Source: Nakamurella leprariae | Lineage (GTDB): Bacteria; Actinomycetota; Actinomycetes; Mycobacteriales; Nakamurellaceae | Direction of reading: 5' to 3' | DNA length: 64,000 nucleotides | Assembly: GCF_016918035.1 (NCBI RefSeq) | Contig: NZ_JAERWK010000010.1 | Span: forward strand, 248,001 to 312,000 | Shown: piece by piece, positions 11,367 through 20,911 of the stretch | Numbering within the stretch: position 1 is the first letter of the stretch | How the letters are laid out: each line of letters starts with the position of its first letter | Program-made: the position numbers and the translations under genes | The notes under the pieces: generated by a model | Database searches by the model: none | What the model saw: only the letters and a program-made list of their open reading frames with translations | Told to the model about the DNA's origin: nothing

Positions 11367-12218
11367 ATGACGACGCCCCTGGGTGATCTCGGACGGTACG
11401 GACTCTGGCGCGGCGCAGCGCAGGTGGATCCCGCGCTGGCGAAGCGGATCGAGGCGGCGGGCTTCCGGGCGGTGTGGCTGGGCGGTTCGCCGGACGCGGC
11501 GGCGCTGGCCGAGGTGGCCGGCCTGCTGGAGGCGACGGAACGGCTGGTGGTGGCGACCGGCATCGTGAACGTCTGGCAGACCCCCGCCGAGGACGCCGCG
11601 GCCGCCTACCACCGACTGGAGCGGAACTTCCCGGGTCGGTTCCTGCTCGGCATCGGCATCGGCCACCCCGAGGCCGTCAAGCAGTACCGCAAGCCGTACG
11701 ACTCGCTGGTCGACTACCTCGACGTGCTCGACGATCAGGGCGTGCCGGTCGAGCACCGGGCGCTGGCCGCGCTCGGGCCTCGGGTGCTGCGGCTGGCCCG
11801 GGACCGCACCCGCGGCGCCCACCCGTACCTGACCCCGCCGGAGCACACCCGGGTGGCACGCGAGGAGCTGGGCCCGAAGGCGCTGCTGGCCCCCGAGCAC
11901 AAGGTGGTGCTCGAGTCCGACGCCGCCGCGGCCCGGGCCATCGGCCGGCCGAAGGTCGACCGGCCCTACCTCCACCTGGTCAACTACGTGTCGAACCTCA
12001 AGCGGTTGGGATGGACGGACGCCGACATCGCCGACGGCGGTTCCGATGCGCTCATCGACGCGCTGGTCGCCTGGGGCACGCCGGAGGCCGTGGTGGCGAA
12101 GCTCGACGAGCACCTGGCCGCGGGCGCCGATCACGTCACCGTCCAGATCCTGGGTCCGGACGAGCGGTTCGAGCGGGACCTGGAGACGCTCGCCGAGGCG
12201 CTGGACCTGCCGGCCTGA
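11367..12218 (+). CDS. LLM-class F420-dependent oxidoreductase
   Basis: 283 residues with the luciferase-like TIM-barrel fold: GFRAVWLGG near 32-40, VVATGIVNVWQTP, and the RFLLGIGIGHPE motif near 92-103 characteristic of F420-dependent subfamilies. The C-terminal GTPEAVVAKLDEHLAAGADHV is a second family hallmark. The reaction is a hydride transfer with reduced deazaflavin on an unknown substrate. The start codon is directly preceded by a promoter rather than a ribosome site. Converges with the lipoprotein gene at 12247, only 28 bases away. Confidence 0.85.
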   Translation: MTTPLGDLGRYGLWRGAAQVDPALAKRIEAAGFRAVWLGGSPDAAALAEVAGLLEATERLVVATGIVNVWQTPAEDAAAAYHRLERNFPGRFLLGIGIGHPEAVKQYRKPYDSLVDYLDVLDDQGVPVEHRALAALGPRVLRLARDRTRGAHPYLTPPEHTRVAREELGPKALLAPEHKVVLESDAAAARAIGRPKVDRPYLHLVNYVSNLKRLGWTDADIADGGSDALIDALVAWGTPEAVVAKLDEHLAAGADHVTVQILGPDERFERDLETLAEALDLPA

Positions 12219-12246
12219 TCCCGCGCCGCACCGGCCCGGCCGGGGG

Positions 12247-13254
12247 TCAGCGGCAGGTACCGACGGCCAGCGTCGCGGTGTCCGACAGCGGCCCGGCCTC
12301 GGAGGCGACGGCGAGGCCGCAGCCGCCGCCGGCCGGCCCGCTGATCGCCTCGGCCTGGACCAGGTCGGGCGTGGGCAGCCGCCGCCACGGCCAGTCGCCG
12401 ACCCCGGCGATCGGTGCCTCCGGGGACGGCGGCGTGTACTCCAGCACCTGGTCGTAGGTCAGCACCAGCACCCGGTCGCCGACCAGCGCGGCGTCGGTGA
12501 TCACGGTCCCGGTGAACAGCGACAGCCCGGCCCGCTCCGGTCCGGGCGGGGTGATCGAACCGACCTGCACGAGGGCGCCGCCGCCGGCCTGTCCGCGCCA
12601 GACGGGATGCGGCAGCACCGTCCTCGGGTCGTCCGACTCCGGCTTGCCGATGATGAGCAGGGAACCGTCCCGGTCGACGAGCAGCGACTCGGCGTCCCGG
12701 ACGGTGCCGGGATCCGGATAGGTGAACTCCCAGGCGTCGGCCGCCACGGTGATGGTGGTCGGTGCCGCCCCGGCGTCGGTGGGCACGGTCGGCACCGGCA
12801 GCCGGTGCACGGTGACCGACGGCCGGCCGACGTGATCGCCGATGTCGCCGACGAAGAGGCAGTCGCCGGGTGCGCCGGGATCGCACGGCGCCCGGGTGAG
12901 CGCCTCGGCGTTGCCGGCGTCCATGCCCTCGACCCGGTACCGGCCGAGCAGCTGCGCCGGGCCGTCGCCCGGCACCGAGACGGCCACCACCTCGTCGGTG
13001 CCGGTGGCGTCGTCGACCAGGAACCACTGACCGGGCCCGTCGCCGGCCGCCAGTCCGCTCGCCTCCGGGGCGACCCCGGCGGGCAGCCGCACGGTGTCGA
13101 ACGTGACGGTCGCGCGGTCCGGACCCCCGGAGGGGGTGGCGGCGGGGTCGGCGGACGGGGCGGGAGCGGGACGGCCGGGAGCCGTCCCGGCGGCGGTCTC
13201 CGGCGGTGACGGCGCCCCGGTGCACGCCGCGGTCACCGCGCAGAGCACGATCAC
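12247..13254 (-). CDS. Lipoprotein with beta-propeller-like domain
   Basis: The first residues form a hydrophobic segment ending in a lipobox-like AVTAAC, followed by a Pro/Ala/Ser-rich linker. The rest has blade-like repeats, including a NAEALT motif, LFVGDIGDHVGRPSVTV and RDAESLLVDRDG, a pattern shared with secreted propeller proteins of unknown function. The start is uncertain. The only standard starts near the signal peptide are GTG at 13254 and 13248, which leave no basic n-region. A CTG a few codons upstream would add TTRLATLL-type residues and make a better signal peptide. No catalytic residues recognised. Confidence 0.65.
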   Translation of the reverse strand: MIVLCAVTAACTGAPSPPETAAGTAPGRPAPAPSADPAATPSGGPDRATVTFDTVRLPAGVAPEASGLAAGDGPGQWFLVDDATGTDEVVAVSVPGDGPAQLLGRYRVEGMDAGNAEALTRAPCDPGAPGDCLFVGDIGDHVGRPSVTVHRLPVPTVPTDAGAAPTTITVAADAWEFTYPDPGTVRDAESLLVDRDGSLLIIGKPESDDPRTVLPHPVWRGQAGGGALVQVGSITPPGPERAGLSLFTGTVITDAALVGDRVLVLTYDQVLEYTPPSPEAPIAGVGDWPWRRLPTPDLVQAEAISGPAGGGCGLAVASEAGPLSDTATLAVGTCR

Positions 13255-13338
13255 CAGCAGGGTCGCCAGCCGCGTGGTGACCGGACGCCGACGGACGCGT
13301 CCGCCCGGTCCGGCGGCCGCAGTCGGAGAGGAGCCGAG

Positions 13339-13965
13339 ATGGTGAGCAGCGAACCGCAGGTCGAACCCCGCCCGGTGCGGGTGGTCGGCATCGGCGGATC
13401 GGTCGACCCGGGCTCGCAGTCCGAGCGCGCGCTGCGGGCGGTGCTGCGGGAGCTCGAGGCGCACGGCGCGACGACCCAAGCCTTCACCGGGACGGCGATC
13501 GACTTCCCGCCCTACCACACCGGAGCGACCCTGCCCGGCCACGCCGGCGCGTACCTGGAGGCCGTCCGCACCGCCGATGCCGTGGTGCTCAGCTCGCCCG
13601 GGTACCACGGCACCGTCTCCGGCCTGGTCAAGAACGCACTGGACTACCTGGAGGAGCTGCGCCGCGACGCGCGCCCGTACCTGGACGGCCGCGCGGTCGG
13701 GCTGATCGCCGTGGCCCACGGCTGGCAGGCCGCGGTCACCACCCTGGTCACCCTGCGCCAGGTCACCCACGCGCTGCGGGGCTGGCCGACGCCGATCGGA
13801 CTCACCGTGAACGGGGCCGAGACCCGGTTCGGTGACGACGGTTCCGTCACCAGCACCACCACGGTTGCGGCCGGGTCGAGTTCGCAGGCCGCGTCCGGCA
13901 GGTCCGGCGTGGCCGGGTCCATCGAGGTCATGGCCCAGCAGCTGCTCGGCTTCGCCCGGCGCTGA
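13339..13965 (+). CDS. NAD(P)H-dependent FMN reductase family protein
   Basis: 208 residues of the flavodoxin-like fold. VGIGGSVDPGSQSERAL near residue 16 is the phosphate-binding loop, and SSPGYHGTVSGLVKNALDYL near 81-100 is the typical flavin-ring loop of NADPH:FMN reductases. It would supply reduced flavin or act as a small quinone/azo reductase. The ATG has CGGAGAGGAG eight bases upstream. Divergent from the lipoprotein gene. Confidence 0.88.
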   Translation: MVSSEPQVEPRPVRVVGIGGSVDPGSQSERALRAVLRELEAHGATTQAFTGTAIDFPPYHTGATLPGHAGAYLEAVRTADAVVLSSPGYHGTVSGLVKNALDYLEELRRDARPYLDGRAVGLIAVAHGWQAAVTTLVTLRQVTHALRGWPTPIGLTVNGAETRFGDDGSVTSTTTVAAGSSSQAASGRSGVAGSIEVMAQQLLGFARR

Positions 13966-14009
13966 TCCAGTCGGCGCCGACCCACCCGACGCCGGACCCT
14001 CCCGGCCGG

Positions 14010-16028
14010 TCACCGTCCCGCGGATCGGTCGAGTTCGGCCCGGGCGAAAGCGATCTCGCACCGGACCTGACGCAGCCGCTCGTCCACCACCAGGGACCCG
14101 TGACCGGCCTCGTACCGGTACTGCGCGTACCGGCGGCCGCGGTCGGCCAGCGCGTCGAGGTAGGAGTCGATCTGCCGGATCGGGCAGCGCGGGTCGTGCT
14201 CACCGGCCAGCACCAGCACCGGGGCGGTGACCCGGTCGATCCAGGTGAGCGGGGAGGAGTCCCGGTACTTCTCGGGCACCTCCTGCGGCGAGCCGCCGAA
14301 CAGGGCCCGGTCGTAGGCGCGCAGCGGTTCCATCTCGTCCTGGTACGCGGCCAGGTAGTCGGCCACCGGGACGCCGGCGATGCCCACCGCCCAGCGCTCC
14401 GGCTGGGTCCCCAACCCGAGCAGGGTGAGGAAGCCGCCCCAGGACGCCCCGGCCAGCACGCAGCGGTCGGCGTCGATCACCCCGGTGCCGACGAGATGGT
14501 CGTGCACCGCGGCGATGTCGGCCAGCTCGACGTGCCCGACCCGCTCGGTGAGGGCGTCCCGCCACCGGGAGCCGTACCCGGTGGAGCCGCGGTAGTTCAC
14601 CTGCACGACGGCGAACCCGGCGTCCAGCCAGACAGCCCGCTCGGCGTCGTAGGAATCCTCGTCGGCCGCCGCCGGGCCGCCGTGGACCAGGAAGACCGCG
14701 GGCGGGGTGCTGTCGGTGCTTTCGGTGCTCTCGGGGGCCGGCTCGGGCAGACCGAGCAGCGCGTGGATGCGGCCACCGGGGCCGTCCACCCAGTGGTCGA
14801 CCGCGGGCCGGGACGGCGGCGCCGGCGGGCCGACCGAGACCAGCACCCCGTCCCGGCCGTCCGGGCCGAGCGTCCGCACCTGGGCGGCGGTCCCGGCGTC
14901 CGACCAGCGGTACCAGATGGCACCGTCGGGCCGGCCGAGCGCGCTGCTGACCACCCCCGGCGACACCGGCAGCTCCGCCAGTTCGCCGCCGTCCAGGACG
15001 TAGCGGAACAGTCCGGTGCGGCCGGCGTGGGTGTGCAGCACGATCAGCGCGGTGCCGTCCCGGCTGAACCCGGCGTCCAGGTCGCCGGGCAGGTCGACGG
15101 CCAGTTCGGTGACGGCGCCCGTGTCGGTGTCCCACAGCAGCAGCTCGTCCCGGCCCCGCCGCTCGTGCCCGACCAGGAGCCGCTGATCCCCGGGGACGGG
15201 GGAGAACTCCAGCGGGGTGAGGCCGCGTCCGGGGGTGTCGTCCAGTTCGGCCAGGACCTCCGGCTCGCCCTCGGTGCGGTACACCCGCAGGGCCGGGTAC
15301 CGCGAATCGCCGTGCTCGGAATGCGCCAGTACCCAGCGTGTCTCGTCCGCGGACAGGCCGCCGACCGACCCGTCGGCCTCGTGGCGGTACACCAGGCGGG
15401 CCGGACCGCCGTCCGGGCCGGCCAGGTGGACCCGGGTGCCGTCGTCGTCGGCGAAGCCGGCCAGCACCACCGAGCGGCCCACCTCCAGTCCGGCCGAGTA
15501 GCCCGGCGGGACGTCGGCCAGCTGGGCGGGCTCGTCGTCCGAGCCGGGTGGGCTGCCGAACGGCTGCACCCGCCACCGGCCGAACTCGCTGCCGGCCTCG
15601 TCGTCGAACCACCAGAGGGTGGTGCCGTCGGCCGACAGCGTCCCGGAGGTGGTGCCGTCGGGCCGATCGGTGGCCGGACGGACGTCACCGGCGGTCCCGG
15701 GTCCGCGCACGTCCCAGCAGGCCAGCTCGAACCGGCCGCCGGCGTTGGAGACCAGCACCGCCCGGTCCGGCGCGTCCCGGGCCGGGTCCGGCAGCGACAC
15801 CCGGACGGCGGCGAACCGTCGTCGCCAGCGCTGCTCGGCCTCGGCGTCGTCGAACAGCAGGTCCGGCACCTCCGCCGTGGGGTGGGTCCGGCCGGTCGGG
15901 TGCCCGGCCGCGGGTCGGGCGTCGGGCGTCGGGAAGCCGGTCGTCGGGAAGTCGGTCGTCGGGAGGTCCGTCGCCGGCGGTGACGGTGGGATCGGGGCGG
16001 CGGTCGACGGTGGTACCTGGTGGGTCAC
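14010..16028 (-). CDS. S9 family prolyl oligopeptidase-like peptidase
   Basis: 672 residues. An N-terminal propeller (about 60-410) with WD-like repeats is followed by an alpha/beta hydrolase domain. Nucleophile Ser lies in GASWGG, the acid in AGEHDPRCP and the His in YEAGHGSL near the C-terminus; the oxyanion HGGP is present (FLVHGGPA). This is the dipeptidyl-peptidase/acylaminoacyl-peptidase architecture. No signal peptide, so probably cytosolic. The first 45 residues are low-complexity and contain three copies of a TDFPT-like pentapeptide encoded by 15-base repeats (15926-15970). The GTG at 16028 has a weak AAGAT box six bases before it and may be leaderless. Confidence 0.88.
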   Translation of the reverse strand: MTHQVPPSTAAPIPPSPPATDLPTTDFPTTGFPTPDARPAAGHPTGRTHPTAEVPDLLFDDAEAEQRWRRRFAAVRVSLPDPARDAPDRAVLVSNAGGRFELACWDVRGPGTAGDVRPATDRPDGTTSGTLSADGTTLWWFDDEAGSEFGRWRVQPFGSPPGSDDEPAQLADVPPGYSAGLEVGRSVVLAGFADDDGTRVHLAGPDGGPARLVYRHEADGSVGGLSADETRWVLAHSEHGDSRYPALRVYRTEGEPEVLAELDDTPGRGLTPLEFSPVPGDQRLLVGHERRGRDELLLWDTDTGAVTELAVDLPGDLDAGFSRDGTALIVLHTHAGRTGLFRYVLDGGELAELPVSPGVVSSALGRPDGAIWYRWSDAGTAAQVRTLGPDGRDGVLVSVGPPAPPSRPAVDHWVDGPGGRIHALLGLPEPAPESTESTDSTPPAVFLVHGGPAAADEDSYDAERAVWLDAGFAVVQVNYRGSTGYGSRWRDALTERVGHVELADIAAVHDHLVGTGVIDADRCVLAGASWGGFLTLLGLGTQPERWAVGIAGVPVADYLAAYQDEMEPLRAYDRALFGGSPQEVPEKYRDSSPLTWIDRVTAPVLVLAGEHDPRCPIRQIDSYLDALADRGRRYAQYRYEAGHGSLVVDERLRQVRCEIAFARAELDRSAGR

Positions 16029-16171
16029 CCGGACATCTTGCCCGCGCAAGTCGTCGCTCCCGCGCGCCCGCGGGTGGCCGGCCGGTCGAGCACGGGTGCC
16101 TGCCGCGCCCGGTCGGGCGGGCGCGGCGGGACGCGGATCCACGGGCCGGCGAACCGTCGGCGGCGGCGTGG

Positions 16172-17140
16172 TCAAGGTTCGCCGGTGCGTCGCGCGAGCA
16201 GCACGGCCGCGCGGCGCAGCACCCGGACCAGCGCCGGGAGGCGCGGCGGCGGGACCTCCCCGGAGGGTCCCAGGGCGCTCAACGCGACCGAGGTTCCCGG
16301 CACCGGCACCGCCACCGAGCGCATCGCGACTCCCGAGATGACGTGGTCCACCACGGCGAACCCGTCGCCGCGTACGCGGTGGAGGTCCCGGACCAGGGCC
16401 CGTCCGGCCAACCAGTCGGGGGCGGACGGCACCGGAGCGCTCCCGGAGGTCCAGCCGGTCGTCCCGTCGGCGGTCCCGTCGGTCGCTGCGGCGACCTCCT
16501 CGGCCAGCCGGTGCACGACCGAGTCGGCCAGTTGGGAGACCAGGGCCCGGCCGGCCGCGGTCCGCATGAACGGTGACGGCCGGTCCGTGGTGGTGAAGAG
16601 CTCCAGGCGACGGAGGGACGGTGTCAGTTCCAGCCACAGGATGCGGACGTGCGCGCCTTCGAGCACCGACAGCACCGCCGCGAGCTGGTTGGCCTGGCAC
16701 AGCTGGCCGAGCAGGGGCCGGGCCTGGTGGACGATCCGGTCCAGCCGGGGCGTGGACGGCGGAGCCAGTCCGCCCAGCACCGACTCCGCGGTCAGCTGGT
16801 AGGTGGTGCCATGGTCCCCGCGGCGGACCCAGCCGCGCCGTTCCAGCGCCGCCAGGTACCGGAACGTCGAACTCTTGGGCAGGTTGACCGACGAGGACAG
16901 GGTGGACAGCGAGACCGGGGCGCCCGCCTGGACCAGCGCCTCGACCAGGTCGACGACCCGGTCGACCGCACGGAGTGAGTAGATGCGCAGCTCGTCGTCG
17001 CGATCGACGGCCTCGACGAGATCGGGATCAGGTGGCGGCGCACCGGAGTCGCCCCGGGCGTCGTCGGTGACCCGCGCGGCGGCATCCAGAGGGCGCAGGC
17101 GGTCGGAGGCCGACGGATCAGGCCCGGAGCGGGGCTTCAC
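16172..17140 (-). CDS. IclR-family transcriptional regulator
   Basis: About 322 residues. The winged-helix part begins near residue 65 with YSLRAVDRVVDLVEAL, then SLSTLSSSVNLPKSSTFRYL (helix-turn-helix), followed by a GAF-like effector domain (IVHQARPLLGQLCQ, RTAAGRALVSQL, GVAMRSVAVPV). IclR proteins usually have about 250 residues; the extra 60 N-terminal residues are low-complexity, so the true start could be downstream of 17140. The target is unknown. An AT-rich region with two inverted repeats lies upstream. The downstream neighbour is the S9 peptidase gene on the same strand. Confidence 0.82.
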   Translation of the reverse strand: MKPRSGPDPSASDRLRPLDAAARVTDDARGDSGAPPPDPDLVEAVDRDDELRIYSLRAVDRVVDLVEALVQAGAPVSLSTLSSSVNLPKSSTFRYLAALERRGWVRRGDHGTTYQLTAESVLGGLAPPSTPRLDRIVHQARPLLGQLCQANQLAAVLSVLEGAHVRILWLELTPSLRRLELFTTTDRPSPFMRTAAGRALVSQLADSVVHRLAEEVAAATDGTADGTTGWTSGSAPVPSAPDWLAGRALVRDLHRVRGDGFAVVDHVISGVAMRSVAVPVPGTSVALSALGPSGEVPPPRLPALVRVLRRAAVLLARRTGEP

Positions 17141-17460
17141 CCAGTGATCCCGCCGACGGGTGGGCGGCGACGGTCGGCACCGCATCCGGGCGGACCGCCC
17201 ACACCCCGGGCGGTCCTGGTCGACCCGACGCAGCAGGCCCGGGACTCCGCCAGCCGGGCGACCATCAGCACAGCGTGATGAACACTGCGTGAGGTTCAGC
17301 AGTGTGTGACCGTCTGCGCACGATTTGTGTTTTACACCAAGGCGGGACGAAAAGACCAGGGGAGCGCCACGTCGGCGCATCGTCGGTCACCGATCGTCGT
17401 CGGTCGACCACCTCCGGCCCACCGCTCGGACCACGGGTACTTCGGCCGGAGAACGACTCA
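17141..17460. promoter_or_regulatory. AT-richer upstream region of the IclR gene with two inverted repeats
   Basis: No gene is supported. An inverted repeat ACACTGC-N10-GCAGTGT occupies 17282-17305, and a second, GTGT-TTT-ACAC, lies at 17327-17337. The surrounding 60 bases are clearly richer in A/T than the window average. The spacing and position suit operators for the adjacent IclR regulator. Confidence 0.45.
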
Positions 17461-17489
17461 GGCCCACCGACCGGAACGGTCGGAGGGCC
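17461..17489 (-). terminator. Terminator downstream of tRNA-Pro
   Basis: On the minus strand GGCCCTCCGACC pairs with GGTCGGTGGGCC (one internal mismatch) around a GTTCC loop, nine bases after the end of tRNA-Pro. Confidence 0.7.
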
Positions 17490-17498
17490 TCACGTGGG

Positions 17499-17572
<74 letters not shown>

Positions 17573-17618
17573 TGGCTGGTTCTTCCCGGACCTGTGAGCC
17601 CCGGGAGGAGCCTGGACC

Positions 17619-17624
17619 ACTCTA
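17619..17624 (-). promoter_or_regulatory. -10 box of tRNA-Pro
   Basis: TAGAGT on the minus strand, about 46 bases before the mature tRNA 5' end. Confidence 0.45.
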
Positions 17625-17695
17625 GCGGATCGGCGCGGGTGCTCCTGACCAATTCGCGCTGTCCGCTGCCGGGCCTGGCCTTGGCCGCGTCCGGG

Positions 17696-18604
17696 TCAGT
17701 CCCGCGGCAGCAGGGTGATCAGGGTGGCCTCGGGACGGCAGCAGAACCGCACCGGCAGGTACGGGTTCCCGCCCAGGCCGGCGGACACGTGCAGCCACAT
17801 CGACGAGCCCCACCGGGACAGGCCGCGCACCCGGGACCGGTCGATGCCGCAGTTGGTGACCACCGCCCCGATCCCCGGGATCCGCACCTGGCCGCCGTGC
17901 GTGTGCCCGGCGAGCACCAGGTCGTAGCCGTCCTCGGCGAACCGGTCCAGGACCCGCGGCTCCGGGACGTGACTGAGCCCGATCCGGACCGCGGCGGTCG
18001 GGTCGGCCGGGCCGGCGATCGCGTGGTACCGGTCCTTGCCGGTGAACGGGTCGTCGACCCCGGCGAACGCCAGTCGTTGCCCCCGCACCGTCACCGTCGC
18101 CTGCGCGTTGTCCAGGTCGAGCCAGCCGCGCTCGGTCTGGGCCGCACGCAGATCCTGCCAGGGCAGCGCCTGGCCGCGCCGCACCGGAGCCGGCCGCTGC
18201 AGGTAGACGTGCGGGGACTTGGGCACGGGAGCGAAGTAGTCGTTGTTGCCGAAGACGAACACGCCCGGGGTGTCGAGCAGCTGGCCGAACGCCTTGATGG
18301 CGGTCGGCACCGATCTGGGTCCGGAGAGGGTGTCGCCGGTGTTCACCACCACGTCGGGCCGCAGGTCGGCCAGCCCGGCCACCCAGCGCTGCTTGCGCTG
18401 CTGGCGGGGCAGCAGGTGCAGGTCCGACAGGTGCAGGATGCGCATCGGCCAGCTGCCCGGCCGCAGCACCGACAGCTCCACGCGGCGCAGCGTGAACAGG
18501 TGCGGCTCCAGCAACGCCCAACCGCCGGCGACGGCGCTCGCCCCGACGGCGGCGCCGGTCACCGCGGCCGCGCGCCCGAGCGACGGACGGCGGTGTGCGG
18601 TCAC
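17696..18604 (-). CDS. Metallophosphoesterase, YkuE-like
   Basis: 302 residues. An N-terminal basic/hydrophobic segment (RRPSLGRAAAVTGAAVGASA) could be a signal anchor. The calcineurin-like core has the full metal set: DLHLL near 61, GDTLSG near 91, GNNDY near 119, SHVPEPR and GHTHGGQ near 231-237. Members of this family hydrolyse phosphoesters at the membrane (YkuE acts on UDP-sugar lipid precursors). GTG at 18604 overlaps the stop of the PBP gene (GTGA), so both are one operon; the M. tuberculosis counterparts ponA2 and Rv3683 are also adjacent. Confidence 0.9.
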   Translation of the reverse strand: MTAHRRPSLGRAAAVTGAAVGASAVAGGWALLEPHLFTLRRVELSVLRPGSWPMRILHLSDLHLLPRQQRKQRWVAGLADLRPDVVVNTGDTLSGPRSVPTAIKAFGQLLDTPGVFVFGNNDYFAPVPKSPHVYLQRPAPVRRGQALPWQDLRAAQTERGWLDLDNAQATVTVRGQRLAFAGVDDPFTGKDRYHAIAGPADPTAAVRIGLSHVPEPRVLDRFAEDGYDLVLAGHTHGGQVRIPGIGAVVTNCGIDRSRVRGLSRWGSSMWLHVSAGLGGNPYLPVRFCCRPEATLITLLPRD

Positions 18605-20898
18605 CCGGCGGTCACCGTCAGCCGGATGGCGCTCCCGGGGACCGCGAAGCCCACGGCGGGCTCCTGGGCGATGACCACGTTGGCCCGCACCCCGGGGGCC
18701 TGTTCGACCTGCGGCGCGGGCACCTGGTAGCCCTTGGCGGTGAGCTGGGCGATGGCTTGCTCGACCGGCAGGCCCACCACGCTGGGCACCTGGGTGTCCG
18801 GCTGACCGGTGACGTACTGCGGCACCGCGGGCGCGAAGAGCTGGTCGCCGACGCCGTCGGTGATCGGCTTCATCATCGACATCCAGGTCGCCGCAGGGGT
18901 CGAGCCGCCGCCCATGCCGTTCCCCGCCTGAGCCTCGTCGGTGGAGCAGCTGCGCAGCGGGTTCACACAGATCGACTGGGGGCGCGGCAGGTAGTCCCAG
19001 GCGATGACCGAGGCGCTGTAGGTCGGGGTGAAGCCGAGGAACGCCGACGACTTGTAGTCCTGCGTCGTGCCGGTCTTGCCGGCCGCGGTGGCGGTGAACC
19101 CGGCCGCGGTGGCCGCGGTCACCGCGGTGCCCCGCGCTCCAGGCGCCGCCTGGAAGTCGCCTTCCATGGCCACCGCGAGAGTGCGGGCCAGGCCCTGGTC
19201 GAGGACGTCCTCGCACGGTTGCGTCTCCCAGGACACCAGCCGGCCGTCCCGGTCGGTGATGGTGTCCACCGGGGTCGGTGGGCACCAGCGGCCGTCGGAG
19301 TTCAGTGTGGCGCCGACGTTGGCCAGCTCCAGCGGGCTGACCGGCGAGACGCCGAGGGTGAAGGAGGCGATCTCCCGGTCGGTCACCTGCTGGGCGTAGT
19401 CGGTGCCGGTGTTGGCGAAGGCTGGATCGACCTCACCGGCCGGCAGGGTGTAGCCGCGCAGTCCGAGCTTCACGGCCATCTGGGAGACCTCGCCCAGTCC
19501 GACCGATTCCTCGAGCCGGACGAATCCGGTGTTCGGTGAGGTGGCCAACGCCTGCTGCAGCGTCTGGGTGGCCGGATAGTTCTCGTTCGCGTTGTTGAAC
19601 GTCGACCTGTTGCCGATCCCGGACGTGTACTCGCTGCCGACCTGGATCGTCTGGCTGGTGCCGAGGCCCGCTTCCATCGCCGCGGCCGCGGTGAAGATCT
19701 TGAACGTCGATCCGGCCCCGAGAGGGGCGAACGTGGTGGTCAGCTTCTGCACCGTCTGGCCGGCCTCCGCGTTCAACCCGAAGGGCCGGTTCGCGGCCAG
19801 CGCCAGCACCTTGCGCGGTTCGCCGCGCTGGACCACGGCGGTGACGTTCGCGATCCGTCCGACGTTCGGGTCGGCCGGGTTGGCGTTGGCGTCGACCGCC
19901 GCCTTGGCCTGGCCCATCACGGTCGGATCGAGGGTGGTGCGGATCGTGTAGCCGCCTCGGGTGACGTCGTCGATGCCGACGTTCTCGAGGTAGTCCAGCA
20001 CGTACTCGCAGAAGAAGCCGTTGGCCTGCGACCCGGCCGCCGGCAGGCAGCCACTGGCCACGGTGGACGGGTTCAGCCCGAGGTCCTGGGCCTTGGCCTG
20101 GTCGGCGGTGGCCTGCGAGATGCGGCCGCTCTCCGCCATCAGGTCGAGCACCAGGTTCCGGCGGGTGAGCGTCTGTTCGATCCGGTCCGGGTCCAGCGGG
20201 TTGTACCGGTTCGGGTTGTTGATCATCGCGGCCAGCAGGGCCGCCTGCGGCAGCGACAGCTGGTCGGCGTCGACGCTGAAGAACCGCTGCGAGGCGGCCT
20301 GGGCGCCGTAGGTGGACGGCCCGAACGCGACCAGGTTGAGGTACCGCTCGAGGATGTCGGCCTTGCTGTTGAGCTCGCTCTCCAGGGCCAGCGCCATCCG
20401 GGCCTCGCGCAGCTTGCGGATGGGGGTGGCCGCGATGGCGTCGGCCTTCTCGGCCTCAGTCTGGGCCTGCACCAGGTAGAGGTAGTTCTTGACGTACTGC
20501 TGGGTCAGCGTGGAGCCGCCCTGGGTGGCGTCACCCTGGGCGTTGACCAGGACGGCGCGGACGGTGCCGCGCCAGTCCACGCCGTTGTGCGAGTAGAAGC
20601 GGCGGTCCTCGGTCGCGATGACCGCGCCCTGCAGGTAGTCCGAGATCTGGGCCAGCGGCCGGTACACCCGGTTCTGCTCGAAGACCAGGGCCAGCGGGTT
20701 GCCGGCCGCGTCGGTGATGGTGGTGCGCAGCGGCACCGGTTCGTTGAGCGCGTCCGCCTCGGCGCCCTGGACCGCAGTGGCGATCTCGTCGGCTGCGCGG
20801 CCGGCGCCGAAGGCGTACGGCATCAGCAGTCCGGCGACCAGCACCCCGGCCATCAGGGTCCCGAGCAGCAGCTTGCCGAGACCGGTCATCACACGCAC
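18601..20898 (-). CDS. Class A penicillin-binding protein with one PASTA domain (PonA2-like)
   Basis: 765 residues: a short cytoplasmic start, one membrane helix (about 8-30), a GT51 glycosyltransferase with ATEDRRFYSHNG near residue 95 and GGSTLTQQYVKN, then a transpeptidase with STFK near 396, SPNTG near 460 and KTGTT near 610, and a C-terminal PASTA repeat (VPSVVGLPVEQAIAQL onward). It polymerises and cross-links peptidoglycan. The GTG at 20898 is preceded seven bases upstream by a TACCCT -10 and no ribosome site, suggesting a leaderless mRNA. In M. tuberculosis whiB4 separates ponA2 from the ATPase pair; here the 117-base gap holds no such gene. Confidence 0.95.
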   Translation of the reverse strand: MRVMTGLGKLLLGTLMAGVLVAGLLMPYAFGAGRAADEIATAVQGAEADALNEPVPLRTTITDAAGNPLALVFEQNRVYRPLAQISDYLQGAVIATEDRRFYSHNGVDWRGTVRAVLVNAQGDATQGGSTLTQQYVKNYLYLVQAQTEAEKADAIAATPIRKLREARMALALESELNSKADILERYLNLVAFGPSTYGAQAASQRFFSVDADQLSLPQAALLAAMINNPNRYNPLDPDRIEQTLTRRNLVLDLMAESGRISQATADQAKAQDLGLNPSTVASGCLPAAGSQANGFFCEYVLDYLENVGIDDVTRGGYTIRTTLDPTVMGQAKAAVDANANPADPNVGRIANVTAVVQRGEPRKVLALAANRPFGLNAEAGQTVQKLTTTFAPLGAGSTFKIFTAAAAMEAGLGTSQTIQVGSEYTSGIGNRSTFNNANENYPATQTLQQALATSPNTGFVRLEESVGLGEVSQMAVKLGLRGYTLPAGEVDPAFANTGTDYAQQVTDREIASFTLGVSPVSPLELANVGATLNSDGRWCPPTPVDTITDRDGRLVSWETQPCEDVLDQGLARTLAVAMEGDFQAAPGARGTAVTAATAAGFTATAAGKTGTTQDYKSSAFLGFTPTYSASVIAWDYLPRPQSICVNPLRSCSTDEAQAGNGMGGGSTPAATWMSMMKPITDGVGDQLFAPAVPQYVTGQPDTQVPSVVGLPVEQAIAQLTAKGYQVPAPQVEQAPGVRANVVIAQEPAVGFAVPGSAIRLTVTAG

Positions 20899-20905
20899 GC
20901 CGGTC

Positions 20906-20911
20906 AGGGTA
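20906..20911 (-). promoter_or_regulatory. -10 box for leaderless transcription of the PBP gene
   Basis: TACCCT on the minus strand ends seven bases before the GTG at 20898. Confidence 0.5.
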
